Both the position numbers and the translations under genes were made by a program. DNA of 12,078 nt from Erysipelotrichaceae bacterium (lineage in GTDB: Bacteria > Bacillota_I > Bacilli_A > Erysipelotrichales > Erysipelotrichaceae), in the NCBI GenBank assembly GCA_017419065.1, contig JAFOMB010000179.1, forward strand, positions 1 through 12,078. The letters are read 5' to 3'. Below are positions 1 to 6,269 of this stretch, one piece after another (position 1 is the first letter of the stretch; every line of letters begins with the position of its first letter). Under the pieces are notes generated by a model. That model was given only the letters and a program-made list of their open reading frames with translations. It was not told the DNA's origin and ran no database searches.

Positions 1-303
1 GTCGACTGTCTGGCCGGTGTCCTCTATGAAGAGGAAAGAGAAAAACAGGCGCATGCCGTTCCTTCAGATATCACGGAACTGGATCCTCTGAAAGTCTATC
101 TTGAACTCGATCCGGAGGGATTTCATGGAAACTGTTTTACCAGTATGGTCAGCGTCGATCTTACGGCCTACGCAAAGGAACACTTTGAGAAGTCGGTGAA
201 GAAGACACTGACGATCCCTGCCTGGCTCAACAGACTCGCTCTGGAACACCACGTCAATTTCTCTAAAGTACTTCAGGATGCTTTGATCGACATGCTGCTG
301 TGA
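1..303 (+). CDS. hicB: HicB-type antitoxin, C-terminal part (5' end outside window)
   Basis: The reading frame is open from the first base and stops with TGA at 301-303, giving 100 visible residues. The last part (KKTLTIPAWLNRLA, then NFSKVLQDAL) matches the C-terminal DNA-binding ribbon-helix-helix segment of HicB antitoxins: a basic beta strand followed by IPAWLN and an NFSxxLQxAL helix. The residues before it (SMVSVDLTAYAKEH) match the strand and linker that precede this segment in the family. HicB proteins neutralise the HicA mRNA interferase and repress their own operon. HicA is usually encoded next to HicB; it is not seen downstream, so it would have to lie upstream, outside the window. 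HicB is typically about 130 residues, so most of the protein is present. The family call is from sequence memory and is fairly secure; whether a working toxin exists cannot be told. Confidence 0.82.
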   Translation, partial: VDCLAGVLYEEEREKQAHAVPSDITELDPLKVYLELDPEGFHGNCFTSMVSVDLTAYAKEHFEKSVKKTLTIPAWLNRLALEHHVNFSKVLQDALIDMLL

Positions 304-316
304 AAGGAAAAAGAAA

Positions 317-877
317 ATGAAAAACAGGAGACTGATCTTGATAGCACTTCTGATCCTCTGTCTCTTCGGCTGTTCTGCCAAAGAGAAGAAGGCGCAGATC
401 ATCAACGCAGAGATGGCTGTCAGAGACTACGGGACCGTTAAGATGGAACTCTATCCGGATGTCGCTCCTAAGACTGTCGAGAATTTCGTCAGTCTTGCGA
501 AGGAAGGCTTCTATGACGGAAAGTTCTTCCACCGCATCATCGACGGATTCATGATACATGGCGGTGCCGACTTTGAGGGAAAGGTCGAAAAGATCGAGGG
601 AGAATTCGCCTCCAACGGCTTTGAAAACAACCTCAAACACACAGAAGGCGTCATCTCCATGGCCCGGGCCAACGATCCGAACTCCGCTTCTTCCCAGTTC
701 TTCATCATGGTAGGCGATGCCCCGTGGCTCGATGGCGAATACGCCGCCTTCGGGAAAGTCACCGAAGGTCTCGACATCGTCAAGAAGATCGCCAAAGATG
801 CCAGACCGATCGACAATAACGGCACGATCCCGCAGGAGGAGTGGCCGGTCATCGAGTACATAAAGATCATCGAATGA
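317..877 (+). CDS. Cyclophilin-type peptidyl-prolyl cis-trans isomerase, lipoprotein
   Basis: This 186-residue protein begins with a short lipoprotein signal (MKNRR, hydrophobic core, lipobox LFGC with Cys19), so it should be anchored on the outer face of the membrane. The mature part is a compact cyclophilin domain (about residues 31-185). It carries the active-site block FFHRIIDGFMIHGG, with the catalytic Arg at residue 73, then SMARANDPNSASSQFFI and LDGEYAAFGKV. Cyclophilins catalyse cis-trans isomerisation of Xaa-Pro bonds and here probably help fold exported proteins. The Gln that normally follows GFMI (GFMIQGG) is His81 here. An AAAGGA site lies about seven bases before the ATG. The gene starts 13 bases after the HicB stop and ends at a terminator hairpin, so the two may be co-transcribed. 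The enzyme class is clear from the motifs. Confidence 0.93.
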   Translation: MKNRRLILIALLILCLFGCSAKEKKAQIINAEMAVRDYGTVKMELYPDVAPKTVENFVSLAKEGFYDGKFFHRIIDGFMIHGGADFEGKVEKIEGEFASNGFENNLKHTEGVISMARANDPNSASSQFFIMVGDAPWLDGEYAAFGKVTEGLDIVKKIAKDARPIDNNGTIPQEEWPVIEYIKIIE

Positions 878-902
878 AAGACATCCTCACGGATGTCTTT
901 TT
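877..902 (+). terminator. Rho-independent terminator after the cyclophilin gene
   Basis: A perfect 10-base-pair stem (AAAGACATCC / GGATGTCTTT) with a TCAC loop is followed by further T residues. It starts on the last base of the isomerase stop codon. The reverse transcriptase gene converges from the other side and stops at 901. On that strand the hairpin is followed by only a short U run, so it may work less well there. Confidence 0.85.
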
Positions 903-2106
903 ACTGCTCTTTCAGTTTCTTCTCTTCCTTTTTCCAGGTGTAGTATTCATGGACTAAAGACGTATAGCCCAGTTTTTTCAGGTCTTCATAGCTGACCTGA
1001 TAGTTTCCTTTATAGTGACGGCCACTTCTTAGAAAGCGCAGGTATTCCAAGATCGTCTCATCGATCGTATGGAGGCCGTCTGTCTTTGTGAGCAGCGGAA
1101 AGTACCATTTCGTCCAGGTATAGGAATTGTCTCCGAAGAGATCGTAGAACTTCCTGTCGAGGGAATGGATCAGGGAGACAGCGGCCTTTTCGTAGGAGAG
1201 GCCTTTTCTCTTTCTGTTCCGGTAGATGGCTCTCGCCTTTCTCCGTATCCTGGCTTTCATCTTTTCCAGGGTGACCTTGGAGAGGTCTATCTCCCCTTCT
1301 TCATAACGCAGTCCCAGGAATTCAAAAGGTTCATGCGGTCCGTAGAAAAAGACCTTTTCTTCGTTGAGTAAAAGACCTCTGTCCTTCAGATGATCTTTCA
1401 GATACTGAAAGTATCTGTCTGCTTCTTCCTTCGTTTCGCAGATAAAGAGGATATCGTCGGAATAGCGGAAGTACGGGATCTTCTTCTCTTCAAAAAAGAC
1501 ATCCAGGGACAGAAGATAGAAATTGGCGAAGAAGGAGGCCAGAGGGATACCGGCCATGGCTCCTCTTTTCTCGTTCAGAAGGACACCGTCTTCCATGGTT
1601 TTGTCTATATGGAGGAATCTTTCCATGAAGCAGAAGAGTTCCTCGTCATCCTCAAGGATCTCTTTCAGGATCTTCGAGAGGATATCGGCATCGATCGAAT
1701 TGAAGTAGTCGTGGATATCTGCCTTGACGATGCATTTCCCGCTCAGATCCGGGATCTTCCTGATCGCTTCAAAGGCGTCCCTGACACTGCGGTCCTTCCG
1801 GAAGGCATAACAGGAATCTCTTAACTTCCTATCGTACTTATGAAGAAGGAATGCCAGCAGCTTCAGCATCCACATCTCATCTGCCGGGAGAGTGTAGATC
1901 ACTCTCTTTTTTGAGGATCCCTGCTTGGCGATCTTTCTTTTTTCAGGTACAGAAAAAGAGAGACCGCTATAGCGTTCATACCTCTTTTCCGCAAGAAAAG
2001 AAGACAGCTCTCTGATCTCTCTTTTACTAAGCTGTTCATGGGACTGGCGATACTCGAAGAAGTCCTTCCAGACCTCTTCTTTCTGAAGATCCTCTAACAG
2101 ACTCAT
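901..2106 (-). CDS. Stand-alone reverse transcriptase, unclassified group
   Basis: The 401-residue protein carries the palm and finger motifs of RNA-directed DNA polymerases. These are KKRVIYTLP (66-74), YAFRKDRSVRDA (100-111), VKADIHDYFNSI with catalytic Asp130, the active site YFRYSDD with Asp217/Asp218, LNEEK with Lys251, and FEFLG (261-265). Where most RTs have a PQGxxxSP motif this one has GIPLASFFANFYL (186-198). The C-terminal third (about 281-401) is basic, then holds a conserved-looking region (RFLRSGRHYKGNYQ, LKKLGYTSLVHEYY). It shows no recognisable maturase X or HNH endonuclease domain. The ATG at 2104-2106 is the first in frame; the bases before it are pyrimidine-rich and contain no Shine-Dalgarno sequence. 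A strongly structured region lies directly upstream. The RT identity is secure. The subgroup is not: it is closer to group II-like or 'unknown group' RTs than to retron RTs (no YADD, no VTG). A defence role is inference. Confidence 0.9.
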   Translation of the reverse strand: MSLLEDLQKEEVWKDFFEYRQSHEQLSKREIRELSSFLAEKRYERYSGLSFSVPEKRKIAKQGSSKKRVIYTLPADEMWMLKLLAFLLHKYDRKLRDSCYAFRKDRSVRDAFEAIRKIPDLSGKCIVKADIHDYFNSIDADILSKILKEILEDDEELFCFMERFLHIDKTMEDGVLLNEKRGAMAGIPLASFFANFYLLSLDVFFEEKKIPYFRYSDDILFICETKEEADRYFQYLKDHLKDRGLLLNEEKVFFYGPHEPFEFLGLRYEEGEIDLSKVTLEKMKARIRRKARAIYRNRKRKGLSYEKAAVSLIHSLDRKFYDLFGDNSYTWTKWYFPLLTKTDGLHTIDETILEYLRFLRSGRHYKGNYQVSYEDLKKLGYTSLVHEYYTWKKEEKKLKEQ

Positions 2107-2115
2107 AGACTGAAG

Positions 2116-2242
2116 AAGAAAGAAAAGGTGCTTTGAAGCAAGCTGTGCTTGCGATACCGGCCGGTACCGGATCCGACTGCCTGTAAAGTACTATAGAGGA
2201 TCCGGCTGCGGCTGCCACAGGCGCTTTCGCATTTTCTTTCTT
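2116..2242 (-). ncRNA. Candidate structured RNA upstream of the reverse transcriptase
   Basis: Read on the - strand, this intergenic stretch opens with AAGAAAGAAAA (2242-2232) and closes with its exact complement (2126-2116), an 11-pair outer stem. Inside are several perfect inverted repeats. GCAAGC-ACA-GCTTGC (2152-2138) forms a hairpin. A 7-pair stem with one G-U pair (2169-2163 with 2158-2152) closes a GGCC loop. CCGGATCC (2205-2198) matches GGATCCGG (2174-2167), and GCCTGT (2222-2217) matches ACAGGC (2184-2179). Some of these exclude each other, so alternative folds are possible. A terminal complementary pair enclosing hairpins just 5' of an RT gene is how retron and some defence-RT template RNAs look. 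That this is a functional RNA is inference; it may instead be a 5' leader or an extragenic palindromic repeat. Confidence 0.45.
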
Positions 2243-2251
2243 TTTATGAGA

Positions 2252-2839
2252 TCACAATACCTTGTGCAATCTCTCCTTGATATAGTCGTAGCGGTTTGGA
2301 TAGTGGACGATGAAGTTGTAGAACGGGATCCCGTTCTTTTCCGCTTCTTCCCGGCTCCATCGGTATTCTCTATGAGAAGTCGTCGTCTTTCCTATCAGCA
2401 TGATGAACAGTTTCGGGGTTTCTCCATCATAGACACCGATGGAATAGTTCATGAAACGGCCGGTGCCGCCGATGGTCAGAGGCGAAACATCTTCCTTTAC
2501 GATGTACTGCGGGAATTCCTCCGCGAGGACTTTCAGGATCTTGTCTCTGGCCGGGAGTTCGTCTTCCGGCTGTTCTCCTTCATAGTACTCCTTCGCCTTT
2601 TCTTCTTCCCTGAGGGATTCCTTCAGCTCTCCGGCAGCTTCATTCAGCCTCTCGCCGAGGTTTCCGAAGAACTCTTTCGCCTTTTCCCTGTTTTCCTCGC
2701 TGGTGACTTCTTTCGCCACATCGTTGAGTTTTTCTCCGAGGCTATTCAAAAAGTCCTTGGCTTTTTCCTTATTCTCATCTGTCGCCACTTCTTCAATGAC
2801 TTTTCCGGCCTCGCTCAAAAGCTTGTCGAACAGACCCAT
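2252..2839 (-). CDS. Unrecognised protein with tandem helical repeats and an alpha/beta C-terminal domain
   Basis: I do not recognise a named family for this 195-residue protein. Residues 18-44 and 45-71 are two near-identical charged amphipathic helix repeats of 27 residues (VATDENKEKAKDFLNSLGEK and VTSEENREKAKEFFGNLGER). A further Glu/Lys-rich helix to about residue 90 follows. The C-terminal part (about 97-195) alternates strands and helices: RFMNYSIGVYDG, PKLFIMLIGK, an Arg/Trp segment, and GIPFYNFIVHYPNRYDYI. A degenerate nuclease-like fold is conceivable, but no complete PD-(D/E)xK motif is visible. There is no signal peptide or membrane segment. The start is well supported by GGAGG nine bases before the ATG. 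The gene lies between the aminotransferase (77-base gap) and the RT leader, all on one strand with no obvious terminator between them, so co-transcription with the RT is possible. Confidence 0.75.
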   Translation of the reverse strand: MGLFDKLLSEAGKVIEEVATDENKEKAKDFLNSLGEKLNDVAKEVTSEENREKAKEFFGNLGERLNEAAGELKESLREEEKAKEYYEGEQPEDELPARDKILKVLAEEFPQYIVKEDVSPLTIGGTGRFMNYSIGVYDGETPKLFIMLIGKTTTSHREYRWSREEAEKNGIPFYNFIVHYPNRYDYIKERLHKVL

Positions 2840-2848
2840 AAATGATTT

Positions 2849-2853
2849 CCTCC
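2849..2853 (-). promoter_or_regulatory. Ribosome binding site for the helical-repeat protein
   Basis: GGAGG on the - strand sits nine bases before the ATG at 2839 and fixes the start of the 195-residue protein. Confidence 0.7.
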
Positions 2854-2916
2854 GTGCTTCTTTTCTTCATCGTAACACGGCTGTTCTGTTTCCGAAAGTA
2901 CAATCGTAAATCCTGT

Positions 2917-4107
2917 TTACTTCTGAAGTTTTTCCACGCCTTCCCTGAGTCTCTTGAGTCCTTCTTCCAGGATCGCGTGAGAGGTCGCGATGCAGATACG
3001 GACATGACCTTCCGACTGGTCTCCGAAGAAACGGTGACCACCCGGTACGATGGCGAGTTTCACTTCTTTCTTCAGATACTCCACGAAGTCTGCGGATACC
3101 ATATTCAGTTTTGAGATATCGACATAGAGGAGGTAGGTAGCCATCGGTCTGTACGCATGAAGCTGCGGGATATTCTGGTTGATATAGTCGACCGTGAAGT
3201 CCCGGTTTTTCATGATGTGCTCCCGAAAGAGATCGACCCAGTAATAAGCCTTCTCCATAGCTGCGGCCGCAGCGACCTGAGAAATGGAGGCAGCACCGCC
3301 CTGGGTAGACAGGACCGCGGAAGCTCTCACGATCTCATCGAACTTCGAAGGATCTGTACAATAGGCGCAGCCGATGCGCAGTCCCGCCAGTCCAAAGGAC
3401 TTGGAGAAGCCGAAGACGCTCAGGACTCTGCCGCATCTTTCGTTACCTAAGGTATAGATACTGTTGAACTCGCTGTCCGGATAGATGATATCCGACCAGA
3501 TCTCATCGTTGAGGATCAGGAGATCGTGCTTCTCGCAGATGGTCATGATGCAGTCGAGTTCTTCTTTTGTATAAGTCAGTCCATACGGGTTATGAGGATT
3601 GCACAGACCGATCATCTTTGTCTTTTCCGTGATGACCTCTTCAAAATGGGAGAGATCCATCTTTCTGTTACCCGGATCAAGAGGGACCGATAAAGATACC
3701 GGTGTCCCGCCGGCGGAAAGACAGGCTTCCCTGAACAGGAAGTCGCATGGATCGAAGACGATCATCTCATCTCCGGGTTTCAGGAAGGCCTGGGCGATGA
3801 CCGCCATCGCTCTGGCTGCCGAGTCTAAAGGCAGGACACAGGACGGATCGATCTCTTCCCCTTTTCTCTCCTTGACAGCCTTTGAGAAGGCTTCCCGGAA
3901 TTCCGGAAGTCCCAGCTGCGGGGAATAGGAAAAGTAGCCGTCATCGATATAATCCCTCATCGCTTCTCTGATCTCCGGAGCGATCGGATAGTCCGGGTCA
4001 GCAGCTGTCAGAGGGATGACGCCTTCTTCTACTTCTGCCCAGCGGAGATTGAAGGCTTTCTTCTTCAAAGCCTCGAGATTGACATTCTGATCATCAAAAT
4101 AGTTCAT
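2917..4107 (-). CDS. PLP-dependent aminotransferase / C-S lyase, MalY-PatB-like
   Basis: The 396-residue protein is a fold type I pyridoxal-phosphate enzyme of normal length. Visible motifs are CNPHNPYG (169-176) with the cofactor-contacting Asn, NDEIWSD with Asp201, SKSFGLAGLRIG with the Schiff-base Lys236, and GHVRIC with Arg370, which should bind the substrate carboxylate. The opening IPLTAADPDYPIAPEI is typical of the aspartate aminotransferase / MalY-PatB branch. Members either transaminate amino acids or cleave the C-beta-S bond of cystathionine and cysteine conjugates, in the cytoplasm. Sequence alone does not settle which. An AGGAGG at 4121-4116, eight bases before the ATG, supports the start. 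It is followed by the helical-repeat gene without an evident terminator. Family certain, substrate unknown. Confidence 0.9.
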   Translation of the reverse strand: MNYFDDQNVNLEALKKKAFNLRWAEVEEGVIPLTAADPDYPIAPEIREAMRDYIDDGYFSYSPQLGLPEFREAFSKAVKERKGEEIDPSCVLPLDSAARAMAVIAQAFLKPGDEMIVFDPCDFLFREACLSAGGTPVSLSVPLDPGNRKMDLSHFEEVITEKTKMIGLCNPHNPYGLTYTKEELDCIMTICEKHDLLILNDEIWSDIIYPDSEFNSIYTLGNERCGRVLSVFGFSKSFGLAGLRIGCAYCTDPSKFDEIVRASAVLSTQGGAASISQVAAAAAMEKAYYWVDLFREHIMKNRDFTVDYINQNIPQLHAYRPMATYLLYVDISKLNMVSADFVEYLKKEVKLAIVPGGHRFFGDQSEGHVRICIATSHAILEEGLKRLREGVEKLQK

Positions 4108-4115
4108 ACATGAGG

Positions 4116-4121
4116 CCTCCT
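4116..4121 (-). promoter_or_regulatory. Ribosome binding site for the aminotransferase gene
   Basis: A perfect AGGAGG eight bases upstream of the ATG at 4107 decides the start of the aminotransferase. Confidence 0.8.
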
Positions 4122-4129
4122 ATGGTTCT

Positions 4130-4178
4130 ATTGTATCGGAAAGTCTCTGTTTCACGAATGCTTTTCACGCTATCACGC
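4130..4178 (-). promoter_or_regulatory. Probable promoter/operator region of the aminotransferase gene
   Basis: On the - strand TACAAT (4135-4130) is a good -10 element placed shortly before the ribosome binding site, but the matching -35 is poor. Just upstream are three copies of CGTGA (4177-4173, 4169-4165, 4156-4152), which could be regulator contact sites. Both readings are tentative. Confidence 0.3.
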
Positions 4179-4214
4179 AATTGCAAAGTCGCCTTGTCTC
4201 TTTATCAAAAGGAT

Positions 4215-4242
4215 AAAAAAGAGCTTCTTTCGAAGCTCTTTT
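4215..4242 (-). terminator. Rho-independent terminator of the OB-fold lipoprotein gene
   Basis: On the - strand an 11-base-pair stem (AAAAGAGCTTC / GAAGCTCTTTT) closes a stable GAAA tetraloop and runs into further T residues. It lies 18 bases past the lipoprotein stop codon and separates this gene from the aminotransferase gene. Confidence 0.9.
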
Positions 4243-4260
4243 AGACCTTGTTTCTCTGTC

Positions 4261-5022
4261 TTACTTGACAGTGATCTTAGTGATATGCGGATTAACGCCG
4301 TTGTACCAGTAGCAGAAACCTTCCAGATCGACAACATCGCCGACGTTGAGGGTCTTGGCTGCCTGATAGACTTCTGTATCCGGACCTGTCAGATAAGATC
4401 TGACCAGGAACGTATAAGTGTTCGTGCCGTCTGTGACGTTGAAGTAGACATCGCTGCCTTCTTCGCCGCTGCCGTCCCAGTTGTATAACCAGGCAACTTC
4501 GTTTCCACTCGGATCAGTGGAAGCTGCGACTGTTAATCCGTTGAAGGCGACCTTTTCATTCTGGTGCTTGACCAGTTCTTCTTCATTGCCTAATAAAGCA
4601 GTGACATCTGTGACCGGAGCGACCCAGTTGCCATCGAGGATCTCGTACTTGGCATCTGTGATCTCGACTTCGCCGGACCATTCAGACTTGTAGCCGGTGA
4701 CTCTGATCTTCTGACCTTCGACGAGCTTTTCGACTTCTGCTTCTTCGATCGGCATGTCATAGATGAAGTAAGCGCCGTCTTCTGCCTGTGTATAGACAGT
4801 GACTTTGCCATCCCACCAGGAGTTGTGTGCCTGGACATATGTTTCAACAGTGACCTCAGAATCCATCGGTGCTGCGACATAGTCAGCGTGGGACATAACA
4901 GTAACTTCCGGTGTCGGTTCCGGTTCCGGTGTAGGTTCCGGTGCCGGTTCTTCCTTCTTCGTGCAGGCCGCTAATGCAACGACCATCAGAAGAGAGAGCA
5001 GGACCATAAGTAATTTTTTCAT
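4261..5022 (-). CDS. Lipoprotein with two predicted OB-fold-like domains
   Basis: The best start is the ATG at 5022-5020, preceded by AAAGGAGAG. An in-frame ATG 36 bases further upstream has no ribosome binding site and would put charged residues before the signal. From this start the protein has 253 residues. It has a lipoprotein signal (MKKLLMVLLSLLMVVALAAC, lipobox LAAC, Cys20), a Glu/Pro/Thr linker (about 23-41), and two beta-rich halves of about 100 residues. Each half has the pattern expected of OB-like folds: VTVETYVQAHNSWW and EGQKIRVTGYK in the first, EKVAFNGLTVAAS and VGDVVDLEGFCYWYNG in the second. Similar two-domain lipoproteins are common in gut Bacillota and generally have no assigned function. 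The fold call is from pattern only. The gene has its own promoter and terminator and appears monocistronic. Confidence 0.8.
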   Translation of the reverse strand: MKKLLMVLLSLLMVVALAACTKKEEPAPEPTPEPEPTPEVTVMSHADYVAAPMDSEVTVETYVQAHNSWWDGKVTVYTQAEDGAYFIYDMPIEEAEVEKLVEGQKIRVTGYKSEWSGEVEITDAKYEILDGNWVAPVTDVTALLGNEEELVKHQNEKVAFNGLTVAASTDPSGNEVAWLYNWDGSGEEGSDVYFNVTDGTNTYTFLVRSYLTGPDTEVYQAAKTLNVGDVVDLEGFCYWYNGVNPHITKITVK

Positions 5023-5060
5023 TTGTTTCTCTCCTTTGTACAGTTGTACTGAACACATCT

Positions 5061-5089
5061 ATTATACTTTCATTGAATGGAGAATGCAA
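5061..5089 (-). promoter_or_regulatory. Sigma-A-type promoter of the OB-fold lipoprotein gene
   Basis: On the - strand a perfect TATAAT (5066-5061) is preceded, after 17 bases, by TTGCAT (5089-5084), which keeps the TTG of the -35 consensus. It lies about 40 bases before the chosen ATG. The -35 overlaps the T tract of the terminator that ends the neighbouring ATPase gene. Confidence 0.65.
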
Positions 5090-5115
5090 AAATACGGCTT
5101 ATATAAGCCGTATTT
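5088..5115 (-). terminator. Rho-independent terminator at the end of the transporter locus
   Basis: An 11-base-pair perfect stem (AAATACGGCTT / AAGCCGTATTT) with a TATA-type four-base loop is followed by extra T residues on the - strand. Its first base overlaps the last base of the ATPase stop codon, so termination is immediate. Confidence 0.9.
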
Positions 5116-6269
5116 CATATTCTGTTTCCTTCTTCATCGAAGAGATGGAAGCGTTCCTTATCCATCCGGATCCTGATCTTCTGTCCCCTTTCATAGGGAA
5201 TGAAGAGATTGCTCTTGGCCTTCTCCAGGATGGTCAGCTTCTGACCTTTATATTCACAATGGATGATGAGATCGGTTTCGATGAGTTCCACATACTCGAC
5301 AGAGGCCTCTTCCCCTTCTTCTGTGATCATGATATTGGCTGGGCGTATCCCCAAGGTGACTCTGTTTTTCTTCTTCAGAGCTTTCTTCTGGGAAGGCTTC
5401 AGAGAGACGTGCTCTCCGTAGAAAGAGACGACACCCTCTGAAGATACCGGGACATCCCTGAAGAAGTTCATCTCCGGAGAACCCAGGAAGGAAGCGCAGA
5501 AGATATCGGACGGTTCGTTATATACCCTGGATGCCGGTCCGTTCATCTTCAGAAGACCGTCTTTCAATACGATGAGGTCTTCGGAAAGAGAGAGGGCATC
5601 ATACTGATCGTGGGTGACATAGACAAAGGTCGTCTCATAAGCCCGGTGGACTTTTTTCAGTTCATTCCTGAGTTTTCTTCTCATCGGCGCATCCAGATTG
5701 GAGAAAGGCTCATCGAGCAGCAATGCCTTCGGATGACGCACTAAGGAGCGGGCGATGGCTACCCGCTGTTTTTCACCGCCGGAGAGATCCTGCGGCAGCC
5801 TGTCCAGCTTCTTATCCAGGTTCAGAAGAGCGGCGATCTTCTTTACTTCTTCTTCGACCTGTTCTCTTGGCATATGCCTTACTTCCAGAGGAAAGGCGAT
5901 GTTCTGATAGACAGTCTGATTCGGATAGAGGGAATAGTTCTGGAAGACCATGGCGATATCCCGGTCTTCCGCTTTGATCATAGAGACATCCTGTCCGTCA
6001 AAGGTGATGGTGCCTAAAGTCGGTCTTTCCAATCCGGCGATCAGTCTCAGCAGTGTGGACTTCCCGGATCCCGATGGTCCGACGATCACGGTAAAGGCCT
6101 TGTCACGGATCGCGAGGTTTATATGCTGGAGGGCGATGACGCCTTCATTGGAGGTAAAAGGCATGGCTTCCTGCGCCTTGCGTATCTTTTCCTTTTCCTT
6201 GCGTCCGAAGATCCCTGTCACTTTCTGGAAGGGATAGATCATCGTGACATCTTCAAAGCGGATCTCCAT
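5115..6269 (-). CDS. Sugar ABC transporter ATP-binding protein (MsmK/UgpC/MalK type)
   Basis: The 384-residue ATPase has every catalytic motif: Walker A GPSGSGKST (64-72, Lys70), Q-loop Gln110, signature LSGGEKQRVAIARSL (162-176), Walker B ALLLDEP (Asp186, Glu187), and switch His220. A C-terminal regulatory/TOBE-like domain (about 255-384) follows, with the family-typical FLGSPEMNF and LGIRPANI. It should energise the two permeases encoded upstream. Two features are odd. About 25 basic residues (roughly 15-42, including GIFGRKEKEKIRKAQ) are inserted before the Walker A strand, and the usual YPHMTV reads YPNQTV. The ATG overlaps the stop of the YesL gene by one base (TGATG), with AGGAG eight bases before it, so translation is probably coupled. 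The function is secure; the sugar is unknown. Confidence 0.93.
   Translation of the reverse strand: MEIRFEDVTMIYPFQKVTGIFGRKEKEKIRKAQEAMPFTSNEGVIALQHINLAIRDKAFTVIVGPSGSGKSTLLRLIAGLERPTLGTITFDGQDVSMIKAEDRDIAMVFQNYSLYPNQTVYQNIAFPLEVRHMPREQVEEEVKKIAALLNLDKKLDRLPQDLSGGEKQRVAIARSLVRHPKALLLDEPFSNLDAPMRRKLRNELKKVHRAYETTFVYVTHDQYDALSLSEDLIVLKDGLLKMNGPASRVYNEPSDIFCASFLGSPEMNFFRDVPVSSEGVVSFYGEHVSLKPSQKKALKKKNRVTLGIRPANIMITEEGEEASVEYVELIETDLIIHCEYKGQKLTILEKAKSNLFIPYERGQKIRIRMDKERFHLFDEEGNRI

Noticed and set aside
2036..2218. 60-residue open frame on the - strand opposite the RT leader (GTG start)
   Set aside because: It overlaps the start of the RT gene in another frame, has a non-protein-like Ala/Ser composition and no ribosome binding site. 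The structured DNA explains the open frame.
901..2251. Group II intron carrying the reverse transcriptase
   Set aside because: I see no domain V-like hairpin around the gene and no maturase X or endonuclease region in the protein. The PQG motif is also missing.
901..2251. Canonical retron or diversity-generating retroelement
   Set aside because: The RT has YSDD rather than the retron YADD and no VTG motif. No template/variable repeat pair or adenine-biased repeat was found in the window. The retron-like layout is reported only as a candidate architecture.
4907..4950. GGTTCC-type tandem repeats
   Set aside because: They are the codons of the Glu/Pro/Thr linker behind the lipoprotein signal, not a DNA repeat element or CRISPR.
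5023..5058. Twelve-residue N-terminal extension of the OB-fold lipoprotein
   Set aside because: The upstream ATG lacks a ribosome binding site and would place charged residues before the signal peptide. The ATG at 5022 has AAAGGAGAG at the right distance.
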